Position numbers and translations under genes: made by a program. From contig NZ_CP081001.1 in assembly GCF_029590555.1 (NCBI RefSeq), positions 310,001 through 374,000 on the forward strand: a DNA stretch of 64,000 nucleotides. Reading direction: 5' to 3'. Below are positions 50,757 to 58,413 of this stretch, piece after piece. Position 1 is the first letter of the stretch, and the number at the start of each line of letters is the position of its first letter. The notes under the pieces were generated by a model that searched no databases, was not told where the DNA came from, and saw only the letters and a program-made list of their open reading frames with translations. The DNA comes from Sphingobium sp. V4 (GTDB lineage: Bacteria > Pseudomonadota > Alphaproteobacteria > Sphingomonadales > Sphingomonadaceae).

Positions 50757-52127
50757 ATGTGGGGCGGCCGGTTCGCAGCCGGCCCGGCATCGATCATGCG
50801 TGAGATAAATGCCTCCATCCCCTTCGACAAGCGATTGTGGAAACAGGATATCGCCGGGTCCAAGGCGCATGTCGCGATGCTGGCCGCGCAGGGGATCGTC
50901 GATGGCGAGGATGCGCAGGCGATCACCGAGGGACTGAGCCGCATCGCCGCCGAATATGAAGCGAACGGCGTGCCGGTGAACCTGGACCTGGAAGATATCC
51001 ACATGGTCACGGAGTCGCGGCTGGCCGAGTTGATCGGCCCCGCGGCCGGCCGCCTGCACACCGCGCGCAGCCGCAACGACCAGGTGGCGACCGATTTCCG
51101 CCTGTGGGTGCGCGACGCGATCGATGAAGTGGAGGCCGGGCTGCTGGGTCTCCAGCGGGCGCTGGTGGCACGGGCGGAGGAGCATGTCGATGCGGTGATG
51201 CCCGGCTTTACCCATCTGCAATCCGCGCAGCCGGTAACGCTGGGCCATCATCTGATGGCCTATTATGAAATGGTGCGGCGCGACCGCAGCCGCTTCGCCG
51301 ATGCGCGCGCGCGGCTGAACGAATGTCCGCTGGGCGCGGCGGCGCTGGCCGGGACCGGATTCCCGACCGATCGCCACATGACGGCGGCGGCGCTGGGCTT
51401 TGCCAAGCCGACCGACAACAGCCTGGACAGCGTCAGCGACCGCGACTTCGCGCTCGACTATCTGATGGCGGCGACCCAGGCCTCGCTGCACCTGTCGCGG
51501 CTGGCCGAGGAGTTCATCATCTGGGCGAGCCAGCCCTTCGGCTTCGTGAAATTGCCCGACGCCTATTCGACCGGCAGTTCGATCATGCCGCAGAAGCGCA
51601 ACCCCGACGCGGCCGAACTGGTGCGGGGCCATGCCGGGCGGATCATGGGATGCATGAATGCGCTGTGCGTCACCATGAAGGGGCTGCCGCTGGCCTATTC
51701 CAAGGACATGCAGGACGACAAGCCGCCGGTTTTCGAGGCGCACGACCTGCTGGGCCTGTCGATCGCGGCGATGACCGGGATGATCGAGACGGTGACGTTC
51801 CGCACCGACCGGATGCGGGGCCTGGCCGAAAGCGGCTTTGCGACCGCGACGGACCTGGCCGACTGGCTGGTGCGCGAAGGGGGCATTCCGTTCCGCGAGG
51901 CGCATCATATCACCGGCCGCGCGGTGGCTGCGGCGGAGGCAACGGGCGTGCCGCTGGACCGGCTGCCGCTCGAGACGCTGAAGGACATTGACGCGCGGAT
52001 CGACGAGCGGGTCTATGCCGTGCTGACGGTCGACGCATCGGTCGCCAGCCGGCAGAGCCATGGCGGCACCGCGCCGAGCCAGGTACGGGCGCGTGTCGCG
52101 CAGGCCAAGGAGGAACTGGGGTCATGA
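50757..52127 (+). CDS. argH: Argininosuccinate lyase
   Basis: A 456-residue homotetrameric enzyme that splits argininosuccinate to arginine and fumarate. [21 protein letters not shown] opens the protein. Family motifs include [19 protein letters not shown] (about 101-119), [16 protein letters not shown] (about 149-164) with the catalytic His, and the signature [12 protein letters not shown] (about 274-285) with the catalytic Ser. The start is the ATG at 50757. The next gene overlaps its stop by ATGA. Its promoter must lie inside the divergent TlpA-like gene. Confidence 0.96.
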   Translation: MWGGRFAAGPASIMREINASIPFDKRLWKQDIAGSKAHVAMLAAQGIVDGEDAQAITEGLSRIAAEYEANGVPVNLDLEDIHMVTESRLAELIGPAAGRLHTARSRNDQVATDFRLWVRDAIDEVEAGLLGLQRALVARAEEHVDAVMPGFTHLQSAQPVTLGHHLMAYYEMVRRDRSRFADARARLNECPLGAAALAGTGFPTDRHMTAAALGFAKPTDNSLDSVSDRDFALDYLMAATQASLHLSRLAEEFIIWASQPFGFVKLPDAYSTGSSIMPQKRNPDAAELVRGHAGRIMGCMNALCVTMKGLPLAYSKDMQDDKPPVFEAHDLLGLSIAAMTGMIETVTFRTDRMRGLAESGFATATDLADWLVREGGIPFREAHHITGRAVAAAEATGVPLDRLPLETLKDIDARIDERVYAVLTVDASVASRQSHGGTAPSQVRARVAQAKEELGS

Positions 52128-52381
52128 GGACGCGCACGCTCGCGGGGCTTGGCATGGTTGCGCTGGCGCTGACGGCGTGCGGCGGACGCCAGCCCTTGAA
52201 GCCGGTCCAGGGCCAGAGCCTGCCCGCCGTGCCGACGGGCGCTGCAACCGCGCCGACCAGCACGGAACTGCTGACGCCCTCCATCCAGGCGCGGCCCGAA
52301 CGCAATGTGGAATTGCTGACGCAGTCCCGGCAGAGGGGCGACGATCCGTTCGACCTGCCGCCCGAAGCGCGGCCCCAGTAA
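52124..52381 (+). CDS. Small lipoprotein between argH and lysA, LptM-like
   Basis: An 85-residue lipoprotein with lipobox LTAC (Cys about 19) followed by GGRQPLKPV, which resembles the short LptM/YifL motif C-G-x-x-G-P-L-x-x-P near the lipid anchor. The rest is Pro/Thr/Arg-rich and disordered-looking, ending [13 protein letters not shown]. LptM in E. coli supports LptD maturation in LPS transport and its gene neighbours dapF/lysA-type genes. Position before lysA supports the idea, but the motif is only partly kept. It overlaps argH (ATGA). Confidence 0.62.
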   Translation: MRTRTLAGLGMVALALTACGGRQPLKPVQGQSLPAVPTGAATAPTSTELLTPSIQARPERNVELLTQSRQRGDDPFDLPPEARPQ

Positions 52382-52397
52382 GTTACAGGAACAGACC

Positions 52398-53675
52398 TTG
52401 GATCATTTCACCTATGTCGATGGCGCCATGCAGGTGGAGCAGGTGCCGATGGACGCGATCGCGCAGGCGGTCGGTACGCCCGTCTATATCTATTCGACCG
52501 CGACGCTGGAGCGCCATGTCGGCGTATTCCGCGCGGGCCTGTCGCAGCTTGCGGACCCGCTGATCGCTTTTGCGGTCAAGTCCAATCCCAACGCCGCCGT
52601 GCTGGCAACGCTGGCCAGGCTGGGCCTCGGCGCGGACGTGGTGTCGGGCGGCGAATTGCTGCGCGCGGTGGCGGCGGGCATTCCCGCGAACCGCATCGTC
52701 TTTTCCGGCGTCGGCAAGACCGCCGAGGAAATGCGGATCGCGCTGGAACAGGGCATCTACCAGTTCAACCTGGAGAGCGAGCCGGAAGCGGAAATGCTGT
52801 CGGACATCGCCATGTCGATGGGAAGGAAGGCGCCCGTCGCCTATCGCATCAACCCCGATGTGGATGCGGGCACCCATGCCAAGATTTCCACGGGCAAGTC
52901 GGAAAACAAGTTCGGCATTCCCTATGACCGGGCGATCGAGAGCTATGCAGCCGCGCGCGATCTGCCCGGGCTCGACGTGCAGGGCGTCGCCGTCCATATC
53001 GGCAGCCAGCTGACCGACCTTGCGCCGCTGGAGGCGGCCTTCGTCAAGGTCGGGGCGCTGATCGAGGCGCTGCGGGCGGAGGGGCATGACATCCGCACCG
53101 CCGACCTCGGCGGAGGCCTCGGCGTCCCCTATGATCCCTCGCAGCCCTTGCCGCCCAGCCCGGCGGACTATGGCGCGATGGTGTGTCGCGTGACGCAGGG
53201 CTGGCCGGTGCGGCTGATGTTCGAGCCGGGCCGGGTGATCGTGGGCAATGCGGGCGCCTTGCTCTCGCGCGTGGTGCGGGTGAAGCAGGGCGCGCAGGCA
53301 CCCTTCGTGATCGTAGACGCCGCGATGAACGACCTGATGCGTCCCAGCCTCTATGACGCGTGGCATGATATCCGCGCGGTGAAGCCGGTGGGTGCGCGCG
53401 CCACCGCCAATGTGGTGGGGCCGGTGTGCGAGACGGGCGACACCTTCGCCATGCACCGCGACATGGATGTCGTGCTGGCCGGTGATCTGGTCGCCTTCAT
53501 GACGGCGGGCGCCTATGGCGCGACCATGGCGGGCACCTATAACAGCCGGCCGTTGACGCCCGAAGTGCTGGTGTCCGGCGACAAATGGGCGGTGGTGCGG
53601 GCCCGGCCGCCGATCCAGGCGCTGATCGATGGCGACATCATCCCCGACTGGGTGGCCAAGGACATCGAACACTGA
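52398..53675 (+). CDS. lysA: Diaminopimelate decarboxylase
   Basis: A 425-residue PLP enzyme that makes lysine from meso-diaminopimelate, the product of DapF encoded at 24166. The PLP lysine is in FAVKSNPNAAVLATL (about 57-71). Other motifs are GVAVHIGSQLTDL, DLGGGLGVPYD, FEPGRVIVGNAG and CETGDTF with the catalytic Cys. The start is a TTG at 52398 (AGGA eight bases upstream) because MDHFTYVDGAM is the conserved N-terminus; the first ATG is 10 codons later. Its stop overlaps the next start (TGATG). Confidence 0.95.
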   Translation: MDHFTYVDGAMQVEQVPMDAIAQAVGTPVYIYSTATLERHVGVFRAGLSQLADPLIAFAVKSNPNAAVLATLARLGLGADVVSGGELLRAVAAGIPANRIVFSGVGKTAEEMRIALEQGIYQFNLESEPEAEMLSDIAMSMGRKAPVAYRINPDVDAGTHAKISTGKSENKFGIPYDRAIESYAAARDLPGLDVQGVAVHIGSQLTDLAPLEAAFVKVGALIEALRAEGHDIRTADLGGGLGVPYDPSQPLPPSPADYGAMVCRVTQGWPVRLMFEPGRVIVGNAGALLSRVVRVKQGAQAPFVIVDAAMNDLMRPSLYDAWHDIRAVKPVGARATANVVGPVCETGDTFAMHRDMDVVLAGDLVAFMTAGAYGATMAGTYNSRPLTPEVLVSGDKWAVVRARPPIQALIDGDIIPDWVAKDIEH

Positions 53676-54433
53676 TGCAGAGCCTGCCCGTCTTCCTGTT
53701 GCTGACGGGCAGGCCGGTCATCCTGACCGGTGAGGGCGAGGCGGCCGACGCGAAACGCCGACTGCTGGAGCGGGCAGGCGCGATCATCGTCGGCGAGGAG
53801 GATGCGGCGGCGCGAATCGCCATCGTGTCGGACGGAGACGGCGCGGTCGTGGCGCGGCTGCGCGCGCGCGGCGTGCTGGTCAATGCGACCGATCGGCCGG
53901 CTCTTTGCGACTTTACCCTGCCGGCGATCGTGGACCGTGATCCGGTGCTGATCGCGATCGGCACCGGAGGCGCGTCGGCGGGCCTGGCCAAGGCTTTGCG
54001 GCAGCGGCTGGAAGCGATGTTGCCCGCCCGGCTGGGGGCGCTCGCGGAGGCGCTTTTCGGCGCGCGGGCGGCGATCCGCGCGCGCTGGGCCGATGCGGGC
54101 GAACGGCGACGGGCGATCGATGCGGGGCTGGCGCCGGGCGGGATCATCGATCCGTTGCAGGAGGACGCGGCCGGGGCTGTGCCATCCTGGCTGGCAGGGA
54201 CGGGCGACCATCGTGGGTCGCGGCTGGAGTCGATCCGGCTGCTGTCGGGCGATCCCGATGATCTGACGCTGCGCGCGGCGCGGCTGCTGGGGGAGGCGGA
54301 TCGCGTCTATCATCCGGCGCATGTGCCGGCGGCGATCCTGGACCGCGCGCGGGCCGATGCTGTGCGGATCGTTGCGGATGGGCCGCCCGACGCGCCGGGC
54401 GAGGGCCTGTCGCTCTGGTTATATCCGGGCTGA
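53675..54433 (+). CDS. Siroheme synthase N-terminal domain protein (precorrin-2 dehydrogenase-like)
   Basis: A 252-residue protein matching the CysG N-terminal/Met8p module, which oxidises precorrin-2 and may insert iron to make siroheme. The NAD-binding start is PVILTGEGEAADAKRRLLERAGA (about 13-35); usual homologues have G-x-G-x-x-A-x-x-K, kept here as GEGEAADAK. LVNATDRPALCDFTLPAIVDRDPVLIAIGTGGASAGLAKALRQRLEAML is the dimerisation region. The methyltransferase half of CysG is missing. Siroheme is needed by sulfite and nitrite reductases, which are not in this window. It is coupled to lysA and converges with the regulator below, overlapping by 15 bases. Confidence 0.85.
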   Translation: MQSLPVFLLLTGRPVILTGEGEAADAKRRLLERAGAIIVGEEDAAARIAIVSDGDGAVVARLRARGVLVNATDRPALCDFTLPAIVDRDPVLIAIGTGGASAGLAKALRQRLEAMLPARLGALAEALFGARAAIRARWADAGERRRAIDAGLAPGGIIDPLQEDAAGAVPSWLAGTGDHRGSRLESIRLLSGDPDDLTLRAARLLGEADRVYHPAHVPAAILDRARADAVRIVADGPPDAPGEGLSLWLYPG

Positions 54434-55039
54434 TTGCAGCCGCGCGATTTCGTCCTGCAAGGCCTGGATCGAGGAGACGAGACGAGCGCGGTCGGCCTGC
54501 ATTTCGCGCAGCGTTTCGCGGGTTTCGCCCAGTTCCACCGCGCGGCGGGCGATGCGCGCGTCCAGTTCGGCATTGTGCCGGTTGAGCGTCCCCACCTGCT
54601 CGGCGCGCTGGCACAGATGCCGCAGGCGGGCATCGAGCAGGTCGAAGTCGAAGGGCTTGAGGATATGGTCGTCGGCGCCGGCCTTCAGCGCCTCGATCGC
54701 GGACTGGCCGTCCTCGCGACCACCGATCATGACGACGCAGGCCGATGGCGCGAGATGGGCGGCGCGCATCTTTTCCATCGTCGTCACCGCCGGCAGCAAG
54801 GTCAGGCCCATGTCGATCAGGATGATGTCCGCCGGTCGCGTTACCAGCAGGCCGAGCGCGACATGGCCGTTTTCGGCCAGCGCCACATCATAGTTGAGAT
54901 GGGACAGGCGGCGCGCCACGACGGCGCGGGCCACGGGATTTTCGTCGACCAGCAGCAGGCGCAGACGGCGCATCGGCGCAGCGTCGCCGGCCGGGGGCTT
55001 CCTGTGCGGATGAATCGGGTTGCGCCTGAAAAACTGCAT
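54419..55039 (-). CDS. Response regulator with C-terminal coiled coil
   Basis: A 206-residue protein. The receiver domain is about 25-140: LRLLLVDENPVARAVVARRL, phospho-acceptor in IILIDMGL (about 77), and DDHILKPF with the conserved Lys (about 128). One of the usual N-terminal acidic pair is Glu. The last 60 residues form a charged helical region (NRHNAELDARIARRAVELGETRETLREMQADRARLVSSIQALQDEI) that looks like a coiled coil instead of a DNA-binding or enzymatic output, so it may work through protein binding. No partner kinase is adjacent. The start at 55039 has AGGA upstream; an ATG at 54973 is possible. Confidence 0.8.
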   Translation of the reverse strand: MQFFRRNPIHPHRKPPAGDAAPMRRLRLLLVDENPVARAVVARRLSHLNYDVALAENGHVALGLLVTRPADIILIDMGLTLLPAVTTMEKMRAAHLAPSACVVMIGGREDGQSAIEALKAGADDHILKPFDFDLLDARLRHLCQRAEQVGTLNRHNAELDARIARRAVELGETRETLREMQADRARLVSSIQALQDEIARLQSARI

Positions 55040-55186
55040 GGGGTCCGGTTCCTGGGTCGAGGCCGCAGCATAGGATTGGCGCGCAAAGAAATGGTTAATG
55101 GCGGGCCGGGGATTACACCGATTTAATTGGTACCGCTCGCCGGCGCGCCATAGCCTTGATCCCGTTCAATCGACACGGGGGATCAC

Positions 55187-55327
55187 ATGCCGCAGACCAT
55201 GGCGCAGCTGGCCATCGAGGATATTGCAGACCTGCCCGACGGCGCGAGCCTGTTCGGACTTGCCGATGGCGATGCGCTCGACATCAGCCTGATGGATGTG
55301 GTGATCGCGATCATCGACCAGCCGTGA
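55187..55327 (+). CDS. 46-residue strongly acidic peptide
   Basis: A short gene not obvious by length. Its ATG at 55187 has GGGGG six bases upstream, and its stop overlaps the next gene as GTGA. The peptide has eight Asp and one Glu, and no Lys, Arg, His, Cys, Trp or Tyr. The first half reads MPQTMAQLAIEDIADLPDG and the second is hydrophobic-acidic (ALDISLMDVVIAIIDQP). I do not recognise a family. Its place as first gene before two unknown coupled genes resembles precursor-peptide operons, but no known leader or core motif is visible. Confidence 0.55.
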   Translation: MPQTMAQLAIEDIADLPDGASLFGLADGDALDISLMDVVIAIIDQP

Positions 55328-56136
55328 GGCTTGCCGATCTTACCGCTGCGGTCGCGGTGGCCGACACCGCGCCGATCGAGCACGCGGTGGCGCTGATCCA
55401 GCCGTTCCTGGAGGATATTGGCTGGTTCGAGGCGTTGCTGGATAAGGAAAGGGCGCGGATCGCGGCCGACCCGCTGCATCTGCCCCCTTTCCGGGCGAGC
55501 CGCAGCGGCGCGGCGCGGCATCTGGTTTTCGCCCGGACGGAACGCATCTGGGTGACGGCGACCGTCGTCGATCCCGCGCCGGACGCGCATGGCCGCGTGC
55601 ATTTTTCGGGCCGCCACGCGCTGTGCCGTCCGTTGAACCGGGCGATGAGCGCCGATGCCTATCGTATAGAGCAGGGGCGGGCGGTGCCGACCGGCCCGCG
55701 CCTCTGTCAGCCGGGGATGGTGATCGCGGTGGATGAGCGGCGGGAGACGCTGCGCTTTCGGCCGGGGGAGGTTCCCCTGCTGCTGCTCAGGGCGCAAGTC
55801 GCGCCGACCGGGCCGGTCGTGTCCCGCCTGTTCGACGTGGCCACGGGTGCGCCGCTGGGGCAGGCGCAGGCGGACGAGGGCCATGCGCGCGCATTGATGC
55901 TGCTGTCGCTGCTGCGGATGCAGGGGCGGCGAGACGCCGCCGACCAGTTCGCGGCCGAAATGGACGCTGGGCTGCCGGCGCAGCGCTGGGCGGTGATGCG
56001 GGAATATCTGGCGCTCGACACGGGGCGCGCGCTGCCGGCGTTGCGGGCGATGGCCGCGCGGGAAGAGGACGGAGCCGTGCGGTTGCTGGCGCAGCGCACG
56101 CTGACCCAGATAGCGGGCGGGTCATGCCGCGCCTGA
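55324..56136 (+). CDS. Unknown 270-residue protein of the small-peptide cassette
   Basis: A 270-residue soluble protein starting at a GTG that overlaps the 46-codon gene by four bases. The N-terminal two thirds are beta-rich, with HLVFARTERIWVTATVVDPAPDAHGRVHFSGRHALCRPLNRAM and ETLRFRPGEVPLLLLRAQV. The last third is alpha-helical with repeat-like units (ARALMLLSLLRMQGRRDAADQFAAEM, REYLALDTGRALPALRAMA) that recall HEAT/TPR folds. No signal peptide or TM helix. I cannot name a family. It overlaps the next gene by 13 bases, so the three genes are tightly coupled. Confidence 0.6.
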   Translation: MRLADLTAAVAVADTAPIEHAVALIQPFLEDIGWFEALLDKERARIAADPLHLPPFRASRSGAARHLVFARTERIWVTATVVDPAPDAHGRVHFSGRHALCRPLNRAMSADAYRIEQGRAVPTGPRLCQPGMVIAVDERRETLRFRPGEVPLLLLRAQVAPTGPVVSRLFDVATGAPLGQAQADEGHARALMLLSLLRMQGRRDAADQFAAEMDAGLPAQRWAVMREYLALDTGRALPALRAMAAREEDGAVRLLAQRTLTQIAGGSCRA

Positions 56137-57062
56137 TCGAAACCCCGGCGTCGGAGGATAGCATCGGCCTCGACGAGTTGGTGGACTGGTGCGAAAGCGC
56201 CGCGTTCGACCCGTCATGCGAGGATGGGCTGGCGGAGGCTGCGCCGATGCTGCGCGCCCTGTCGCGCAACCGCCATTTCCTGGCCGATGCGGCGATCGCC
56301 GAACTCAAGACGCGGTGCGCCGAACAGCGGCGGATCAACCCCTATTCGGCGCAGGTGATGCTGCTGCGGCCGCCGGGGGGCAAATATGTGCTGCGGGCGG
56401 TCTTCTGGCCCGCGGTCGGCGACCATGTCGTGCGGATGAGCGGGACGGCGCCTTTTCTTTATCATGTGGCGCACGACCATGGCTTCGATTTTCTGACCGT
56501 GGGCTATCTGGGGCCGGGCTATGGGTCGGACTATTATGTCTATGAGGGCGATGTCGCCGGGGCGGCGGGGGAGGCGGTGGCGCTGCGCTTCGTGGAACGC
56601 AGCTATCTGAGTGAAGGGCGGATGCTGCTCTACCGCGCCAATCGCGATATTCATGCGCAATTGCCGCCCGATTCGCTCTCCGTATCGCTCAATATCCTGG
56701 CGAGTGCGCCGGGGCAGGGCTGGCGGCGCCAATATCGGTTCGACACGGCCAGGGGCGTGATCGCCGAATGCATGACGGTGGCGAGCGCGCAGATGCTGCT
56801 GGAACTGGCGGTCGGATGCGGTAGCGACAATGCGCAGGACCTGGCGGACAGCTTTTCCAGGGCGCACCCGCAGGATGCGATGCGACTGACCGCCTGGCAG
56901 GCGATCGGCGCGACGCTGGAGGATGCAGCGCGGCTGGCGCATTGGGAACAGGGTGCGCGCAGCAGCAGCCCGCTGATCCGCCGGGCCAGCGTCGCGGCCC
57001 TCGAAATCATCCATTATGGAGATGAAATGGCTTGTTTTTCTGCTGCCGGAACGGTCGGATGA
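56124..57062 (+). CDS. Unknown 312-residue protein with cupin-like His-Asp-His site
   Basis: A 312-residue cytoplasmic protein. At about 113-140 it has LYHVAHDHGFDFLTVGYLGPGYGSDYYVYEGDV, followed by VALRFVERSYLSEGRMLLYRANRDIHAQLPPDSLSVSLNIL (about 154-194). The pattern H-x-H near G-x-G, an acidic residue, and a later His on the next strand is that of metal-binding jelly-roll (cupin-like) enzymes. The C-terminal 110 residues are helical. Family not recognised; an iron-dependent oxygenase is a guess. It overlaps the 270-residue gene and precedes an OmpR-like regulator by 27 bases. Confidence 0.6.
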   Translation: MPRLIETPASEDSIGLDELVDWCESAAFDPSCEDGLAEAAPMLRALSRNRHFLADAAIAELKTRCAEQRRINPYSAQVMLLRPPGGKYVLRAVFWPAVGDHVVRMSGTAPFLYHVAHDHGFDFLTVGYLGPGYGSDYYVYEGDVAGAAGEAVALRFVERSYLSEGRMLLYRANRDIHAQLPPDSLSVSLNILASAPGQGWRRQYRFDTARGVIAECMTVASAQMLLELAVGCGSDNAQDLADSFSRAHPQDAMRLTAWQAIGATLEDAARLAHWEQGARSSSPLIRRASVAALEIIHYGDEMACFSAAGTVG

Positions 57063-57089
57063 CTTGTATCAGCGGACGGCGGGCCGGAT

Positions 57090-57683
57090 GTGAGCGGACG
57101 GATGGAATGCCATGGTTTGGGCAGCGATTTCGCCCCGGTGGCGCGGGCGCTGAACGCGCGCGGGTTCGACCTGGCGATGCGCGGCGACGCCGTCCGCCCC
57201 CACCTGCGCGCCGGGGATGCGACGATATTGTGGCAGCGGGTGGATGATCCGGCCGAACGGGCGCGGGCGCTGGAAAGCGGCGCGCATGAGGTTGTCGGTC
57301 CCTGGATGCACGAGGAGGAAACGGTCGCGCGGATCATCCGCCTGGCGCGGGAGCGGCAACCGCAACTCGCGCTGGGCGACCTGCTGATCCAACTGGTCGA
57401 TCGCAGTGTGACGCGGGCGGGACGGGCGGTGCCGCTGCTGGCGCGCGAATATGCTCTGCTGCTGCATCTGGCGCGTCGTCCCGGCGAGGCAGTAACGCGC
57501 GGCGAATTGCTGCGCGCGGTGTGGCGGCTGGATTTCGACCCCGGCACCAACAGCGTGGAGGTGCATATGTCGCGCCTGCGCGCCAAGCTCGACCGGGGCT
57601 TTGCCCGGCCGATGCTGCATACGGTGAGAGGGCAGGGTTATATGCTGGAGACGGCCGAAGGTGGCGGATCGTCAGGTGTGTAG
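57090..57683 (+). CDS. OmpR-type winged-helix regulator with degenerate receiver
   Basis: A 197-residue protein from a GTG (57090) or an ATG (57102). The C-terminal winged helix (about 100-190) is standard: VPLLAREYALLLHLARRPGEAVTRGELLRAVW, NSVEVHMSRLRAKLDRGFARPMLHTVRGQGYML. The N-terminal 90 residues retain only the end of a receiver-like fold (LRAGDATILWQRVDDPAERARALESGAHEVVG) with no phospho-Asp in a hydrophobic strand context. It is therefore probably phosphorylation-independent. It may control the small-peptide cassette it follows. Its 3' end overlaps the opposing tetR gene by 46 bases. Confidence 0.8.
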   Translation: MSGRMECHGLGSDFAPVARALNARGFDLAMRGDAVRPHLRAGDATILWQRVDDPAERARALESGAHEVVGPWMHEEETVARIIRLARERQPQLALGDLLIQLVDRSVTRAGRAVPLLAREYALLLHLARRPGEAVTRGELLRAVWRLDFDPGTNSVEVHMSRLRAKLDRGFARPMLHTVRGQGYMLETAEGGGSSGV

Positions 57684-58309
57684 GCGCGCAGGAAGATGTC
57701 GACGGCGAAGGCCGCATCCAACTCGATCTGCGCCGGGTCGGGCGCCTTGATCTGGGCCATGAGCAATTGTTGGTGGCTACCTGCCATGCAGAGCGCCATC
57801 AGCACGCGGGCCGCGTTATAGGCGTCCGCCTGCCGCAAATGACCCCGCGCCATCGCGCCTTTCAGGAAGTCCGCGAGCATGGAGCGCGTGTTGCGGGGGG
57901 CAAGTTCGAAGAATATCTGGCTGAGTTCGGGAAAGCGGCCGCCTTCGGAAATGATGAGGCGGTGGAGCGCGATGGCTTCGGCCGACGTGACCTTGGCGAT
58001 CAGGCTGATACAGGCACGGTGCAGGATCGAGCCGAGTTCCCCTTCGGGATCGAGTATTTGCGAGAGCTGCGCCCGATAGGCGCCGGCCACCCGCCCGAGT
58101 ACGGCCGCGAACAACGCTTCCTTCGACGGGAAATGGCTCCACAAGGTGCCCTTCGACCCGCCAAGCGCGGCGGCGATGCCCGACATGGTCGTCCCCGCAT
58201 AACCATGTTCGAGAAAATAACGCTCCGCCACGGTCAGAATCATGTCCTGCCGATTGCGGCGGCGCGCTTCCCGGCGGCCGCTCGGTGGGGGCGTCTTACT
58301 CTCCGTCAT
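57638..58309 (-). CDS. TetR family repressor of the adjacent efflux operon
   Basis: A 223-residue regulator. The N-terminal HTH is REARRRNRQDMILTVAERYFLEHGYAGTTMSGIAAALGGSKGTLWSHFPSKEALFAAVL (about 13-71), with the recognition helix in GGSKGTLWSHF. The C-terminal helical domain (about 80-210) would bind the drug or solvent inducer. It is divergent from the NodT-EmrA-EmrB operon; two matching palindromes in the intergenic region are probably its operators, one next to its own start and one next to the operon start. Confidence 0.9.
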   Translation of the reverse strand: MTESKTPPPSGRREARRRNRQDMILTVAERYFLEHGYAGTTMSGIAAALGGSKGTLWSHFPSKEALFAAVLGRVAGAYRAQLSQILDPEGELGSILHRACISLIAKVTSAEAIALHRLIISEGGRFPELSQIFFELAPRNTRSMLADFLKGAMARGHLRQADAYNAARVLMALCMAGSHQQLLMAQIKAPDPAQIELDAAFAVDIFLRAYTPDDPPPSAVSSI

Positions 58310-58314
58310 AAAAT

Positions 58315-58330
58315 CGTACCATATAGTACG
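58315..58330. promoter_or_regulatory. TetR operator 1
   Basis: CGTACCATATAGTACG: 5-bp perfect arms CGTAC/GTACG around CATATA. It begins five bases before the tetR start codon and overlaps a possible TATATG -10 for that gene. The same sequence recurs in inverse orientation at 58376-58391. Confidence 0.75.
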
Positions 58331-58375
58331 CTAACCCTGTTGACAAGGCCTTGCAACAGGCGCAATGGCCATTTT

Positions 58376-58391
58376 CATACTATCTGGTACG
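58376..58391. promoter_or_regulatory. TetR operator 2
   Basis: CATACTATCTGGTACG, whose complement reads CGTACCAGATAGTATG, matches operator 1 at 14 of 16 positions. It lies just before the efflux operon. A TTGACA at 58340-58345 between the two operators could be the -35 box for the operon, with operator 2 covering the -10 to start region. Confidence 0.75.
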
Positions 58392-58413
58392 GTTTGTTAT
58401 GGCGGTGAGTCGC

